The notes beneath the pieces were generated by a model. It was not told the DNA's origin. It was given only the letters and a program-made list of their open reading frames with translations, and did no database searches. From NCBI RefSeq assembly GCF_900108855.1, contig NZ_FNXY01000006.1, positions 124,001-188,000 of the forward strand: a stretch of 64,000 nucleotides of DNA, in the 5' to 3' direction. The stretch comes from Dyadobacter koreensis (GTDB taxonomy: Bacteria > Bacteroidota > Bacteroidia > Cytophagales > Spirosomataceae). Position 1 is the first letter of the stretch, and each line of letters opens with the position of its first letter. Both the position numbers and the translations under genes were made by a program. Positions 8,232-18,600 of this stretch are shown one piece after another.

Positions 8232-8285
8232 TGATTTGAATGATACTGGATGCTTTTTCGATCGCCCAATATCATTCAAAAATCA
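8232..8285. terminator. Long imperfect hairpin between convergent genes
   Basis: Arms 8232-8249 and 8266-8285 share TTTGAATGATA / TATCATTCAAA exactly and extend imperfectly on both sides (TGATTT / AAATCA outside, TGG / CCA inside) around a 16-base loop. It sits between the convergent DUF4256 and dehydrogenase genes. No clean T-run follows, so it may be a terminator for either strand or a processing structure. Confidence 0.4.
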
Positions 8286-8400
8286 GATCCGTGATAATCG
8301 TATGTGTAATACAAATTTACCGTGCTACATATAGAAACGATTTGGTTACGGACACCCGAAGGGGTTAAATTTGACTTTTTCGAAGTTTTCTTTTGCCGGG

Positions 8401-9261
8401 TTATTTCGAAGAGTCTAAATGTTTGATAATGGCGATGAGATCTTCATCGCCAAGTGTTTTTTCCGCCTGCCGAAATGATTCATACGCGGCCTCGCCAAGT
8501 GGCGTGTCCAGTCCCTGATCTCGGGCCAGACCGAGGTCTTTGTAAATATGTTTCAGGTAAAAAGCCGGTTCGAAATTATTATTCAGAATCGCATCCCCTT
8601 TGGTTTTTGTGTAAACATTTGCAAGTGCGCCATTATTGATGATCGTAAGGAAATCGTCAATTTTAATGTCATTTTTTTTGGCAAATAAAATTGCTTCTGA
8701 CAGACCTTGGGTATAAAAACCGATCATAGAATTTACAGCTAATTTCGCTGCATTTCCTGCACCGGCACCGCCTACAAGTAAGGTGAGTTTGCCGAGTTTT
8801 TCCAGTATTTCTTTAACGTTTTCGTAAACATTTTCTTCTCCGCCGACCATGATGACAAGCTGGGCGCTTTCAGCTTGTTTCACACTTCCCGATACCGGTG
8901 CATCGAGATAATGATTATTTTGGTTACTGCAGAGTATAGACATTTCCCGACTGATCGCAGAAGAAACCGTGCTCATATTGATGATGGTTTTTCCGGATGT
9001 TTTCGCGCTCAAAAGGCCGTCTTCTCCGAGGAAAACAGCATGGATCGCCCGGTCATCTGACACCATGACAATTACGACATCGGATTGTTCGATTAACGCC
9101 GCAGGCGAAGGTGCGGTTTGTGCTCCCTTTGCCAGTAACTCTTCTTCTTTGGCTTTGTTCCGATTGTAGACGCTAACCGGCAATCCCGATTTTATCAAAT
9201 TTTCAGCCATGGGAACTCCCATTTTTCCAAGACCGATCCAACCTATTTTTATTGTACTCAT
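8401..9261 (-). CDS. Beta-hydroxyacid dehydrogenase family oxidoreductase
   Basis: 286 residues from the ATG at 9261 (MSTIKIGWIGLGKMG). The open frame extends 11 codons further upstream, but the Rossmann motif GLGKMG needs to be near the N-terminus, so 9261 is preferred. Other landmarks are the substrate motif DAPVSGSVKQAESAQL, GGAGAGNAAKLAVNSMIGFYTQ with the catalytic lysine in the GxxxxxKLxxN pattern, and the C-terminal KDLGLARDQGLDTPL. The family reduces or oxidises short hydroxyacids or semialdehydes with NAD(P) (3-hydroxyisobutyrate, tartronate semialdehyde, succinic semialdehyde); the substrate cannot be read from the sequence. Transcribed alone, divergent from the AlkC-like gene. Confidence 0.88.
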   Translation of the reverse strand: MSTIKIGWIGLGKMGVPMAENLIKSGLPVSVYNRNKAKEEELLAKGAQTAPSPAALIEQSDVVIVMVSDDRAIHAVFLGEDGLLSAKTSGKTIINMSTVSSAISREMSILCSNQNNHYLDAPVSGSVKQAESAQLVIMVGGEENVYENVKEILEKLGKLTLLVGGAGAGNAAKLAVNSMIGFYTQGLSEAILFAKKNDIKIDDFLTIINNGALANVYTKTKGDAILNNNFEPAFYLKHIYKDLGLARDQGLDTPLGEAAYESFRQAEKTLGDEDLIAIIKHLDSSK

Positions 9262-9405
9262 GTTTTTTCTTTGGGTTATATTGCGATCATGCAAAGTGAT
9301 TAATTTTTCGTCCTATCCGAAAACTCATTTTATGGATTCTTTTGTTCATCAAAAACCAAACCATTATTTTCTCACGCACCATCCGCGGTAAATTTAACAA
9401 ATCTT

Positions 9406-10506
9406 ATGAGCTTGATTAAAGACATATACTCGCCTTCCTTCTACGGCAAATTTGCAGATGTTCTGGCAGAGGCGGTACCTTCCTTTGATAAGAAAAAATT
9501 TATAGAACTGATTTTTAATAAAGATTTTAACTCGATGGAGTGGAAGGAGCGAATGAAACACACTACCAGGGTTTTTCATGAATTTATGCCTGCTGATTTT
9601 CCAGAAGCCGTCAAAACTATTGAAAGGATTATCGCCAGATTAAGGAAGAATAATTTTACCGACGATAATCTGGCTTTCATTTTTTTTCCTGATTATGTGG
9701 AAGTATATGGAATTGAAGATCTGAAAACATCTGCAAAAGCTTTCGAATTTATCACTCAGTTTATAAGCTGCGAATTTGCTGTCAGGCCGTTTATTGTAAA
9801 GTATAATGATCAAATGATCGGCTATATGGTCAACTGGTCGATGCATGAAAGTCCGAAGGTTCGCCGTCTGGCAAGTGAAGGAAGCCGGCCCCGTTTGCCA
9901 TGGGCGATGGCGATACCTGAATTAAAGAAAAATCCCCGGGCCATTTTACCGATTCTCGAAAATTTGAAAACAGATCCCTCCGAGTCCGTGAGACGAAGCG
10001 TCGCCAATAGCTTGAATGATATAGCGAAAGACAATCCAAAGATAGTCCTTGACATTGCTTTGAAATGGAAGGGAATCAGCAAGGAAACAGATGCAATTAT
10101 TAAACATGGAAGCCGCACTTTATTGAAGCAGGGGCATTCCGAAATTTTGAAACATTTTGGCCTGGATGGAGCGAAAGTTTTGGTATCAGATTTCAAAATA
10201 CTGACCCCGCATGTGAAAATTGGAGATAGCGTGGATTTCTCTTTTTCAGTTAAAAACGATACTGCCGAGCCTCAGGTTGTCCGGCTGGAATATGCGGTTT
10301 ACTATTATAAGGCAAATGGGCAGTTATCGAAAAAAGTATTTAAGATCAGTGAGAAAATTTTTCAGCCAAACGAAAAAGTACAGATCCTAAGAAAGCAATC
10401 TTTTCGGATTATCACAACGCGCAAGTTCTATATTGGGCAACATAAATTGTCGGTAATTGCAAATGGAGAAGAAAAAACGGCGGCTGCTTTTGAGCTTATC
10501 GATTGA
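9406..10506 (+). CDS. AlkC-like DNA alkylpurine glycosylase with C-terminal Ig-like domain
   Basis: 366 residues. Residues 1-250 are HEAT-like helical repeats with the AlkC block VNWSMHESPKVRRLASEGSRPRLPWAMAIPEL and LENLKTDPSESVRRSVANSLNDIAKDNP. Residues 265-366 form a beta-rich Ig-like domain (VKIGDSVDFSFSVKNDT, RLEYAVYYYKANGQLSKKVFKI). This two-part build matches AlkC proteins, where the Ig domain helps wrap damaged DNA. The family removes N3-alkylated purines. Transcribed alone, divergent from the dehydrogenase gene with about 145 bases between start codons. Two different alkylpurine glycosylases within 5 kb suggest backup capacity. Confidence 0.85.
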   Translation: MSLIKDIYSPSFYGKFADVLAEAVPSFDKKKFIELIFNKDFNSMEWKERMKHTTRVFHEFMPADFPEAVKTIERIIARLRKNNFTDDNLAFIFFPDYVEVYGIEDLKTSAKAFEFITQFISCEFAVRPFIVKYNDQMIGYMVNWSMHESPKVRRLASEGSRPRLPWAMAIPELKKNPRAILPILENLKTDPSESVRRSVANSLNDIAKDNPKIVLDIALKWKGISKETDAIIKHGSRTLLKQGHSEILKHFGLDGAKVLVSDFKILTPHVKIGDSVDFSFSVKNDTAEPQVVRLEYAVYYYKANGQLSKKVFKISEKIFQPNEKVQILRKQSFRIITTRKFYIGQHKLSVIANGEEKTAAAFELID

Positions 10507-10654
10507 AGTATTGGTTTAATTAAAACGCCAAACCTCAATTTTGAGATGTGACTGCCATTTCTAGTTGAGCAGGAAATTCATTTTTATAAGTGAGAATAAT
10601 GAAAATATGATGATCTGTTAATAGCGGGTTAACATGGCTGATTGTTTCATGCGA

Positions 10655-10662
10655 TATATTTG
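10655..10662 (+). promoter_or_regulatory. -7 element before the phospholipase gene
   Basis: TATATTTG matches TAnnTTTG exactly. No clear TTTG lies 19-21 bases upstream (only TTTC-like sequence). Transcription from it would begin near 10668, downstream of the first in-frame ATG at 10642, which supports the later start at 10753. Confidence 0.4.
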
Positions 10663-10752
10663 GCAGGTATAAATCAATTGGAAAATCAGATGAAGAACGG
10701 ACGGATGTTGCGTCTGATCTTCAATCTGTTATCAGTAAAGTATCGTGATCAA

Positions 10753-13266
10753 ATGAATTCAAGGCGAGATTTCTTAAAAAAGGCAGCACTTTTATCAGGG
10801 ACTGGTGCGATGGCAAATATGTTGCCTGCGGTTATTGAAAAGGCTTTGGCAATCAATCCGGAGCTGGGCAGCACATTTTATGACGCCGAGCATATTGTGT
10901 TTTTAATGCAGGAGAACAGATCGTTTGATCATCAGCTTGGCACATTGCAAGGCGTTCGCGGGTACAATGATCCGCGCGCGATTACGCTTCCCGACAAAAA
11001 TAAAGTTTGGCTGCAGACCAATAAGGAAGGAGAAACCTATGGTCCTTTTCAGCTGAATGTGAAGGATACCAAAGTCGCGTGGATGGGCTCGATTCCGCAT
11101 GGCTGGTCGGATCAGACGGATGCGATGAATGGTGGAAAATATGATAAATGGCTCGATGTTAAAAAGGCCAGAAATAAAGAGTATGCGAAAATTCCATTGA
11201 CCATGGGTTACTGCGACCGCAAGGATTTTCCATTTTATTATTCTCTGGCGGATGCTTTCACAGTTTGTGATCACAACTTTTGTTCAAGTATAACCGGCAC
11301 GCACCCAAACCGTCATTACTGGATGACAGGTACGGTTCGGGAGAAAAATGAGGTGGATGCTGTTGCGCATTTGTGGAACAACAGCAATTATGAGTATCCG
11401 GAATTGAGCTGGAAAACCTATCCCGAGCGGTTACAGGAAAACGGCGTTTCATGGAAAGTTTATCAAAATGAACTGACGATGGGATACGGCCTGAAAGGCG
11501 AACAGAGTGCATGGTTGAGTAATTTCGGGACCAATGTTCTGGAATATTATAAGCAATATAACGTACGTTTGCACGAAGGTGGAATTGCAAATTTGCAGAC
11601 TAAAAAAGAAAATATTCTGCAGCAAATTTCCGACCTGGAAAAACAGCCATCTGATGAGAAAACTACACAGCGACTGGCAGCGGCGAAAAAGTTGTTGGGA
11701 TTAATTGAAACTGCACAGTCAAGATTTACCACCGACACTTATAACAATCTTTCTGAACAAGCGAAGGAATTACATAATAAAGCCTTCATAACAAATATCA
11801 ACGACCAGTATTATCATGAATTGGAAGCGTTGAAGTACGACGACGGCGGAAAGGAACGCGAATTGAAAGTGCCGAAGGGAGATGTGTTTCATCAGTTTCG
11901 TGAAGATGTGAAAAACGGAACTCTGCCAACAGTTTCCTGGCTAATGCCGCCTGCACACTTTTCAGATCATCCGGGGCAGCCGTGGTTTGGGCCTTGGTAC
12001 GTAAGTGAGGCAATGGAAATTTTACTTCAAAATCCGGAGGTTTGGAAAAAAACGATTTTCATTGTAACCTATGATGAAAATGACGGCTATTTTGATCATA
12101 TGGCCCCATACGTTGTCCCCAATCCATATAAGGAGCATACAGGAAAGGTGTCAAAAGGGATCGATCCAAAAATGGATTTCGTGACCCGAAGCCAGCAAAC
12201 CAATCCATCCATGTCTGAAAGCAATATCCGTGAAGGTGCGATTGGGCTTGGTTATAGAGTGCCGATGATTATTGCTTCGCCATGGTCACGCGGTGGTTTT
12301 GTTAATTCAGAAGTATTTGATCATACCTCATCTTTGCAATTTTTAGAAAATTTCCTTGAAAAGAAATTCAATAAAAAAGTGAAGGAAGAAAACATTACGC
12401 AATGGCGACGGACGATTTGCGGAGATTTGACCTCTGTTTTCCGTCCTTACAACGGTGAGGATATTACCAAACCTGAGTTTCTCGATCGTAAACCTTTTAT
12501 TGAAGGAATTCATCAGGCGCAATTCAAAGATGCACCAGCAAATTATAAACAGTTAACTGCTGAGGAAATACAGCAGATCAACACAAATCATTCTGAATCT
12601 CCTTATTTCCCGAAACAGGAAAAAGGAATTCGTTCGGCTTGCGCGCTGCCTTACGAACTTTACAGTCAAAGCGTTTTTAATAAGGATAAAAACAGTGTTG
12701 AGCTATCATTCAGAGCGGGAAATAAGGTTTTTGGAAACAAAGCAACAGGTTCTCCTTTTCGTGTTTATGCCATGAATCCGTATCAGAACGATTTGATGAA
12801 ATCATGGGATTATAGTGTAGCTGCTGGTGATATGCTTCAAGATGAATACAAGATCAGTGATTTTGAAAACGGCCAGTATCATTTCCGAGTATATGGTCCA
12901 AACGGGTTTTTTCGTGAATTTTCCGGCGATTCAGAAAATCCGTTGGTGAAAATAGCTTGTAATTATGAATCGGCACGGCTAAACCCTTCCAGATTGACGG
13001 GTAATGTCGTTGTTTCGATCAAAAATAATGATACGAAACCGCACATTTTATCAGTTCTTGACAACAGTTATAAAACTGCTTCGCAGACTAAAACTGTTGC
13101 AGCGGGTGCGCAAATTTCATTCACTCTGAATATTACTAAAAACTATAACTGGTATGATTTCAGCGTAAAGTTGAAAGGATACGAAAAATTTGAGGAGCGA
13201 TTTGCCGGCCACGTAGAAACCGGGACAATTACAAAAACGGACCCGCTGATGGGTGGGATTGTTTAG
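10753..13266 (+). CDS. Phosphocholine-specific phospholipase C, Tat-exported
   Basis: 837 residues from the ATG at 10753, chosen because MNSRRDFLKKAALLSGTGAM is a twin-arginine signal; the longer frame from 10642 would bury it. The catalytic domain of the phosphoesterase/acid phosphatase superfamily follows: HIVFLMQENRSFDHQLG with the metal-binding E-N, DHNFCSSITGTHPNRHYWMTG, FIVTYDENDGYFDHMAPY and YRVPMIIASPWSRGGFVNSEVFDHTS. Two C-terminal beta domains (about residues 635-835) match the bacterial phospholipase C C-terminal domain. It hydrolyses phosphatidylcholine-like or sphingomyelin-like lipids outside the cytoplasm and could supply phosphate. It is followed by a strong terminator and is a single-gene unit. 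Confidence 0.9.
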   Translation: MNSRRDFLKKAALLSGTGAMANMLPAVIEKALAINPELGSTFYDAEHIVFLMQENRSFDHQLGTLQGVRGYNDPRAITLPDKNKVWLQTNKEGETYGPFQLNVKDTKVAWMGSIPHGWSDQTDAMNGGKYDKWLDVKKARNKEYAKIPLTMGYCDRKDFPFYYSLADAFTVCDHNFCSSITGTHPNRHYWMTGTVREKNEVDAVAHLWNNSNYEYPELSWKTYPERLQENGVSWKVYQNELTMGYGLKGEQSAWLSNFGTNVLEYYKQYNVRLHEGGIANLQTKKENILQQISDLEKQPSDEKTTQRLAAAKKLLGLIETAQSRFTTDTYNNLSEQAKELHNKAFITNINDQYYHELEALKYDDGGKERELKVPKGDVFHQFREDVKNGTLPTVSWLMPPAHFSDHPGQPWFGPWYVSEAMEILLQNPEVWKKTIFIVTYDENDGYFDHMAPYVVPNPYKEHTGKVSKGIDPKMDFVTRSQQTNPSMSESNIREGAIGLGYRVPMIIASPWSRGGFVNSEVFDHTSSLQFLENFLEKKFNKKVKEENITQWRRTICGDLTSVFRPYNGEDITKPEFLDRKPFIEGIHQAQFKDAPANYKQLTAEEIQQINTNHSESPYFPKQEKGIRSACALPYELYSQSVFNKDKNSVELSFRAGNKVFGNKATGSPFRVYAMNPYQNDLMKSWDYSVAAGDMLQDEYKISDFENGQYHFRVYGPNGFFREFSGDSENPLVKIACNYESARLNPSRLTGNVVVSIKNNDTKPHILSVLDNSYKTASQTKTVAAGAQISFTLNITKNYNWYDFSVKLKGYEKFEERFAGHVETGTITKTDPLMGGIV

Positions 13267-13285
13267 ACGAATACACAGGCATAAT

Positions 13286-13323
13286 AAAGGCCGGTTGACG
13301 ATAAGTCTTCCGGTCTTTTTTTT
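13286..13323 (+). terminator. Rho-independent terminator after the phospholipase gene
   Basis: Stem AAAGGCCGG / CCGGTCTTT (one G-T pair) with a 15-base loop, running into eight T residues. Confidence 0.85.
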
Positions 13324-13497
13324 ATGTTTTGACTGTTATTTACAATTTGATGTATCCTTTTGCAACTTTCGTTATACTTAAATTATCTTATCAAAACTTT
13401 CGTTTAATATTAATTATTTGATAATTTATTAATATGTTTGTGTTAAATGCCGAATAATATATTGTTTTTCGATATTTTGTTCGAGTGAGATAAACGA

Positions 13498-14103
13498 GTG
13501 AATAATGTGTTAACCCGCGACCTACATAACGAAAAAGAATTGCTTGCACTTGCTTCCCAGGCAGATGAAGGTGCATTTACTTTGCTTTTCCATATGTACA
13601 AAAACAAACTTTACGGGTATCTTTTCCGCCTGACCGAATCTGAAATGTTATCGGAAGATATTGTTCAGGATGTTTTTATGAAACTCTGGAACGATCATCA
13701 ATCGTTATCTTCCATTGAAAATTTTGGCAGTTATCTTTTCCGGATGTCAAAAAATCATGTGATTAACCATTTTAAAAGAATGGCGCATGAAACATCTATT
13801 ATGGCAGAAATGTTTGGTCAGAACTCCGCCGGTCATAACGAAACGCTTGATATCATCGCGTTGAAAGATGTGGAAAAACTTTTGGCGGAAATTCTTGAAA
13901 AACTTCCTGCACAGCAAAAGATCGTGTACCATCTGAGCAGAGAAGAGGGCAGGACGCATGATGAAATTGCAAATCTGCTAAAAATATCTCCTAATACAGT
14001 CAAAAATCATATCGTTCAGGCGATGTCAACCATTCGAACAAACCTGCGCCGGCATGCGGATACCATGCTGACGATTGCCTTGATACTCTCGCTGAAAAAA
14101 TAA
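13498..14103 (+). CDS. FecI-like ECF sigma factor of the SusC/SusD locus
   Basis: 201 residues with region 2 (GAFTLLFHMYKNKLYGYLFRLTES, EDIVQDVFMKLWNDHQSL) and region 4 (LLAEILEKLPAQQKIVYHLSREEGRTHDEIANLLKISPNTVKNHIVQAM). No ATG fits the frame: the start must be GTG at 13498 or GTG at 13507, which is less usual and may limit its level. TTTG (13437-13440) and TATATTG (13458-13464) give a weak promoter match. The FecR gene starts 146 bases downstream and SusC/SusD follow, so it most likely drives transcription of the glycan-uptake locus when the receptor signals through FecR. Confidence 0.9.
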   Translation: MNNVLTRDLHNEKELLALASQADEGAFTLLFHMYKNKLYGYLFRLTESEMLSEDIVQDVFMKLWNDHQSLSSIENFGSYLFRMSKNHVINHFKRMAHETSIMAEMFGQNSAGHNETLDIIALKDVEKLLAEILEKLPAQQKIVYHLSREEGRTHDEIANLLKISPNTVKNHIVQAMSTIRTNLRRHADTMLTIALILSLKK

Positions 14104-14249
14104 TTTAATTTTTTTCAAAACCGGCTAGTTCCTTAGTTCTTCCTGTTTGTCTTTTATTTGGTTATATGCCCGGATGGGTTTATGTCTATTTTGACTTTGT
14201 GTCATTTTATTACAATACGGGCGGTGAATAGCGGAATTTATAGTAGAAA

Positions 14250-15440
14250 ATGGAATTGGTAAGAATTAATTATCTGACTGGAAAATTCTTTGCAGGGAAC
14301 TGTACAGAAGCGGAAAAGCTGGAACTGGCTTCATGGATAAAACAAAATCCAGATGATGAAAAACTTGCCGCTATCTTGGAAAATTCGTGGCAGGACTTTG
14401 AGGCGCAGACAGAGATTTCTGAAAAATCTTCGGACCGTATTTTATCCAATATTTTTTCGGAAAGAGAAATAACGGATGGTGAAGATCAGGTAGAAAATTA
14501 TCAGGTCAGGTCACTCTGGCCAAAAATAGCCGCAGCAGCTATTTTGATCCTCGGCTTCGGCTTATATTTTTGGTTGGGATCGAAAGAAACACAACAACTT
14601 GCAACGAATGAGTCTTTGAAAACTTCGGACTCAGATTTGCCGCCGGGAGGTAACAAGGCAGTTCTGACACTTGGAGACGGTTCCAATATTATTTTGGATA
14701 GCGCAGGGAATGGAAATCTGGCAAGCCAGGGGAGCGCGAATGTTGTGAAATCAAAAAACGGAGAGCTTGTTTACAGATCAAATAACAAGGAGAACGAAGC
14801 GATCGTCTTCAATTCTTTGGCTACTCCAAAAGGCGGGCAGTATCATATCGTGTTGCCCGACGGTTCGAAAGTCTGGCTAAATGCGGCTTCCAGTTTGAGA
14901 TTTCCAACTGTTTTTAAAGGTAAGGAGAGAACAGTCGAAATTACGGGGGAAGTTTATTTTGAGGTTGCGCATAACACAAAAATGCCTTTTATCGTAAAAG
15001 CAAATAACACAGAAGTCACCGTTCTGGGAACCCATTTTAACGTGATGGCATATCCTGACGAGAAGGTTTTGAAAACTACCCTGCTTGAAGGCTCTGTAAG
15101 AATTTCAAGAGAAGGGAAATCTGCGTTGTTGTCTCCGGGACAGCAAGCGAGAATAACAGCAAGTTCCAATAGCATTAATGTGTTGAATGGTGTCGATACT
15201 GATAAGGAGATGGCATGGAAAAATGGATTTTTTCAATTTGAAGATGAAAATCTGGAGAGTATTATGCGTCAGGTTTCGCGGTGGTATGATGTGGCTGTGG
15301 CCTACGAAGGCAGTGTGAGCAGGGAGCGCTTCACCGGTCGACTTCCGCGAAATGCGAATATTTCGAAGGTATTGAAAATATTATCGCTCAGCGGATTGAA
15401 ATTTAAAATAGAAGGTAAAACAATCACAGTAACACCATAA
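14250..15440 (+). CDS. FecR-type anti-sigma factor with DUF4974 C-terminus
   Basis: 396 residues. The N-terminal cytoplasmic sigma-binding part (INYLTGKFFAGNCTEAEKLELASWI) is followed by one transmembrane helix at about residues 90-108 (IAAAAILILGFGLYFWLG). The FecR core covers about 195-290 (ATPKGGQYHIVLPDGSKVWLNAASSLRFP, ITGEVYFEVAHNTKMPFIV, VTVLGTHFNVMAYPDE). A DUF4974 domain (about 320-395, MRQVSRWYDVAVAYEG, FTGRLPRNANISKVLKIL) should contact the receptor's STN domain. It holds the sigma factor of the preceding gene until SusC signals that ligand is bound. Confidence 0.93.
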   Translation: MELVRINYLTGKFFAGNCTEAEKLELASWIKQNPDDEKLAAILENSWQDFEAQTEISEKSSDRILSNIFSEREITDGEDQVENYQVRSLWPKIAAAAILILGFGLYFWLGSKETQQLATNESLKTSDSDLPPGGNKAVLTLGDGSNIILDSAGNGNLASQGSANVVKSKNGELVYRSNNKENEAIVFNSLATPKGGQYHIVLPDGSKVWLNAASSLRFPTVFKGKERTVEITGEVYFEVAHNTKMPFIVKANNTEVTVLGTHFNVMAYPDEKVLKTTLLEGSVRISREGKSALLSPGQQARITASSNSINVLNGVDTDKEMAWKNGFFQFEDENLESIMRQVSRWYDVAVAYEGSVSRERFTGRLPRNANISKVLKILSLSGLKFKIEGKTITVTP

Positions 15441-15466
15441 CCCAAACCAGCACAGATGAAGAAATA

Positions 15467-15550
15467 AACACCTTTACTTTAATCAAAATCAGGTGTTGTC
15501 TCCTTTGCTCTGAAGCAAAAAAGAACGGGAACGTTGCAACCGTCCCGTTC
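15467..15550 (+). promoter_or_regulatory. Three consecutive hairpins before SusC
   Basis: Between FecR and SusC three stem-loops lie in a row: AACACCT/AGGTGTT (15467-15497), TTTGCT/AGCAAA with a four-base loop (15504-15519), and GAACGGGA/TCCCGTTC (15523-15550). None is followed by a T-run, so they do not look like terminators. They may be a structured 5' leader of the SusC transcript, a processing site, or a small-RNA target. Confidence 0.4.
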
Positions 15551-15612
15551 AGCAGAGTCAGCACATTCACAAATTATCTCAAACCGTTTAGTACAAACCC
15601 AACAACAAAAGT

Positions 15613-18600
15613 ATGAATCACAACTCTTTAATCCAAAAGAGGCGTGGACTGTCGTATATAGCTGACAGGTATCCCCGGCTCCTTTCAACCAGAACTATTT
15701 TGGTTATGAAAATGATCTTTATTTTTTCGCTGGCTTTTTGTATGCAGGTGAGTGCCAGCAGTTACTCACAGAAAATTACACTTGTCGCGCAAAACGCAAC
15801 GCTGGAAAAAGTGCTAAAAGAGATTGAAAAGCAAAGCGGGTATTCATTTTGGTATAAAACCGAGCTGATCCAGAAGGCGGAAAAGGTGAGTTTCGTTATC
15901 AAAGAAAGCAGTCTGGAAAATGCACTGGAAAAATGTTTTAAAAACCAGCCATTTGAATATTCTATCGTAGACCAGACCGTCGTGCTGCAACCGCGAAAAC
16001 AAACCAAATCGATTGCGCCGGTGAAAGAGATTTTGGAGTTGATTAAAGGTCGGGTCGTTGGGCCCGACGGAAAACCTTTGATCGGAGTTACCGTTATTGT
16101 AAAGGCAAGCAAACTGGGAACTACCACGGATACGGAAGGGAATTTTTCTGTAAATGCCGCCGATACGGATGTTCTTGTGTTCTCGTATATTGGTTTCACG
16201 ACAAAGGAAGTTGTTGTTGGAAAACAAAGTAATATTTCCGTATCTATGGCCGAAAGCAACACTACGCTCAGTGAAGTGGCGGTAATCGGGTACGGTCAGC
16301 AGTCACGTAAAAATCTTTCCAGTGCCGTCAGCACAATCAAAACAGAAGAATTAAACCGGGGAGCAATTACTGACGTGGGCCAGCTTTTGCAGGGGAAAGT
16401 ACCCGGATTGAACATTACAGCGAGTGGCGATCCGAACAAGCCAGCTGCGGTCGTGATGCGCGGTGCGTCGACGATCAATAGCGCGCAGGGACCATTCTAC
16501 GTAATTGACGGCGTACCGGGAGCTGATATTTCTACTATCGCGCCGGACGATATCGCATCTGTAGATGTTTTGAAAGATGCTGCTGCTACCGCAATTTATG
16601 GTAACCGAGCAGCAAACGGCGTGATTATGGTAACCACGAAAAAGGGGAAACCTGGACAAATGCAGATATCGTACAACGCCTATGTCGGCATTGAAAAAGT
16701 ATCCAATAAACTGGACATGATGACTGCTTCGGAACTGCGGGCATTTTTGGAAAAAAACGGAATCGGTTTTTCTCCGGCCGATGATAAAGGGGCAAGCACA
16801 GACTGGCAATCTTCAATCCAGAAAAAAACAGCAGTATCTACCAATCATAATCTATCGTTCAATGGCGGAGGCGAGCATACTACTTACAGCGCTAGCTTAA
16901 ACTTTGTAAAAAAAGACGGCGTTTTGCTTAACAGTTCATTGCAACGCGTTATCGGGCGTCTGGGAATTGAGCAACTGGCTTTGAAAGATAAACTCAAATT
17001 CAGTTTTTCTGTGACCAATTCGCACAGCAGCGCGGATGATGTTCCGTATAGAAATACGGTTCTGTTGCAGTCAGCGATGTATTTGCCGGTTTCACCAATC
17101 AAAAATGCAGACGGAAGTTATTTTGAAAATTTCCAGAATACCAATTATTACAATCCTGTTGCGATGATAAACAACAGCGAAATGAATACGAAAACAAACA
17201 ACCTGATCGGAAGTTTTAAAACGCAGGTTGAGCTTCCTTTTGGTTTGACTTACAATGTTGATCTTTCATACCTGAATTCGACCGCATTACAAGGTTCGTA
17301 TTATAACAAATATTTTACGACCAATTACAACAATATGTACGACAACCCGGATCCCGGGGTCGGGTTTCACTCGGTGCAGGCATTTGGAAAAAATGGCCAG
17401 GCGAGCCGGAGTTCATATCAAAACACCAATAAAATACTGGAAACGTATCTGACCTGGAATAAGGAATTTGGAGATCATTCCCTGAATGCGGTGGTTGGTT
17501 ATTCATGGCAAAATAATAAGATAGGCGAAGGTTTTCAAGTGACAACCAGCAACTTGCCTGTTGATAATATCAGCTATAATAATCTGGCACTGAGCAATCC
17601 TTATGGAATTTCTGGCTATCAGATCAGTTTTGGACCAGACGGTATTTACCAGGAAACACAATTAATTTCTGATTTTGCAAGATTTAACTACAATTACAAG
17701 AGTAAATATTTACTTCAAGGTTCTATACGTCGCGACGGAAGTTCAGTATTTGGTAAAAATAACCAGTGGGGATATTTTCCTTCGGTAGGTGCTGCCTGGC
17801 GGATCAGCCAGGAGTCTTTCATGGAAAATCAGTCATTGTTCAGCGATCTGAAATTGAGAGCAAGTTATGGCGTAACCGGAAACGCGACTGGATTTAATGC
17901 GTATACGGCGCAGTTTATTTCAGGAAGTCTGGGTACTTATTATTATAATGGAACCCTGACTGGTGCATATGGCCCTACAAAATCGGAAAATCCTGATTTG
18001 AAATGGGAGAAAACTGCAACGGCGAATATTGGTCTGGATTTCGCGATTTTTGGAAATAAGGTCAGCGGTTCTCTGGAGTTGTATGATAAGAATACAACGG
18101 GTATGATCTATTCCTACACGGTGGATCCGATTCTGGTGCCGTCGGGAAGCATCGTGGCCAATGGAGGAAGCGTTAATAACAAAGGGATTGAATTCAATCT
18201 AAGCGCAAAAGTTGTTTCCAACAGTAAGTTTAACTGGACAACCGGTGTAAATCTTGCGCACAACCGAAATTTGATCACAAGTTTGTCGAACCCTTTATTT
18301 GCCGGCGGTGATTCTGTTCTTCTTTCCCGGCCTGAAGGTGGCGGGCAATCGGGCAGATCCCTTCAGATTTTAAAGGCGGGCAAGCCACTTGGGCAGTTCT
18401 TCTCTTTCCAGTATGCCGGAAAAAATGAAAGTGGTGTTTCTCAGTTCCTTGCCGCAGACGGCAGCCTGACCACTACGCCGATTGTTGGAAAAGATTATCA
18501 CTACATGGGTAGCTCGCAGCCGAAATTGTTGTTAGGATGGAACAACAATTTTAAATACGGCAATTTTGATATGAATGTGTTCATTCGAGGCGCTTTTGGA

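Noticed and set aside
10642..10752. Longer start for the phospholipase C gene
   Set aside because: Would place 37 residues before a perfect Tat signal; a -7 box at 10655-10662 also lies downstream of that ATG.
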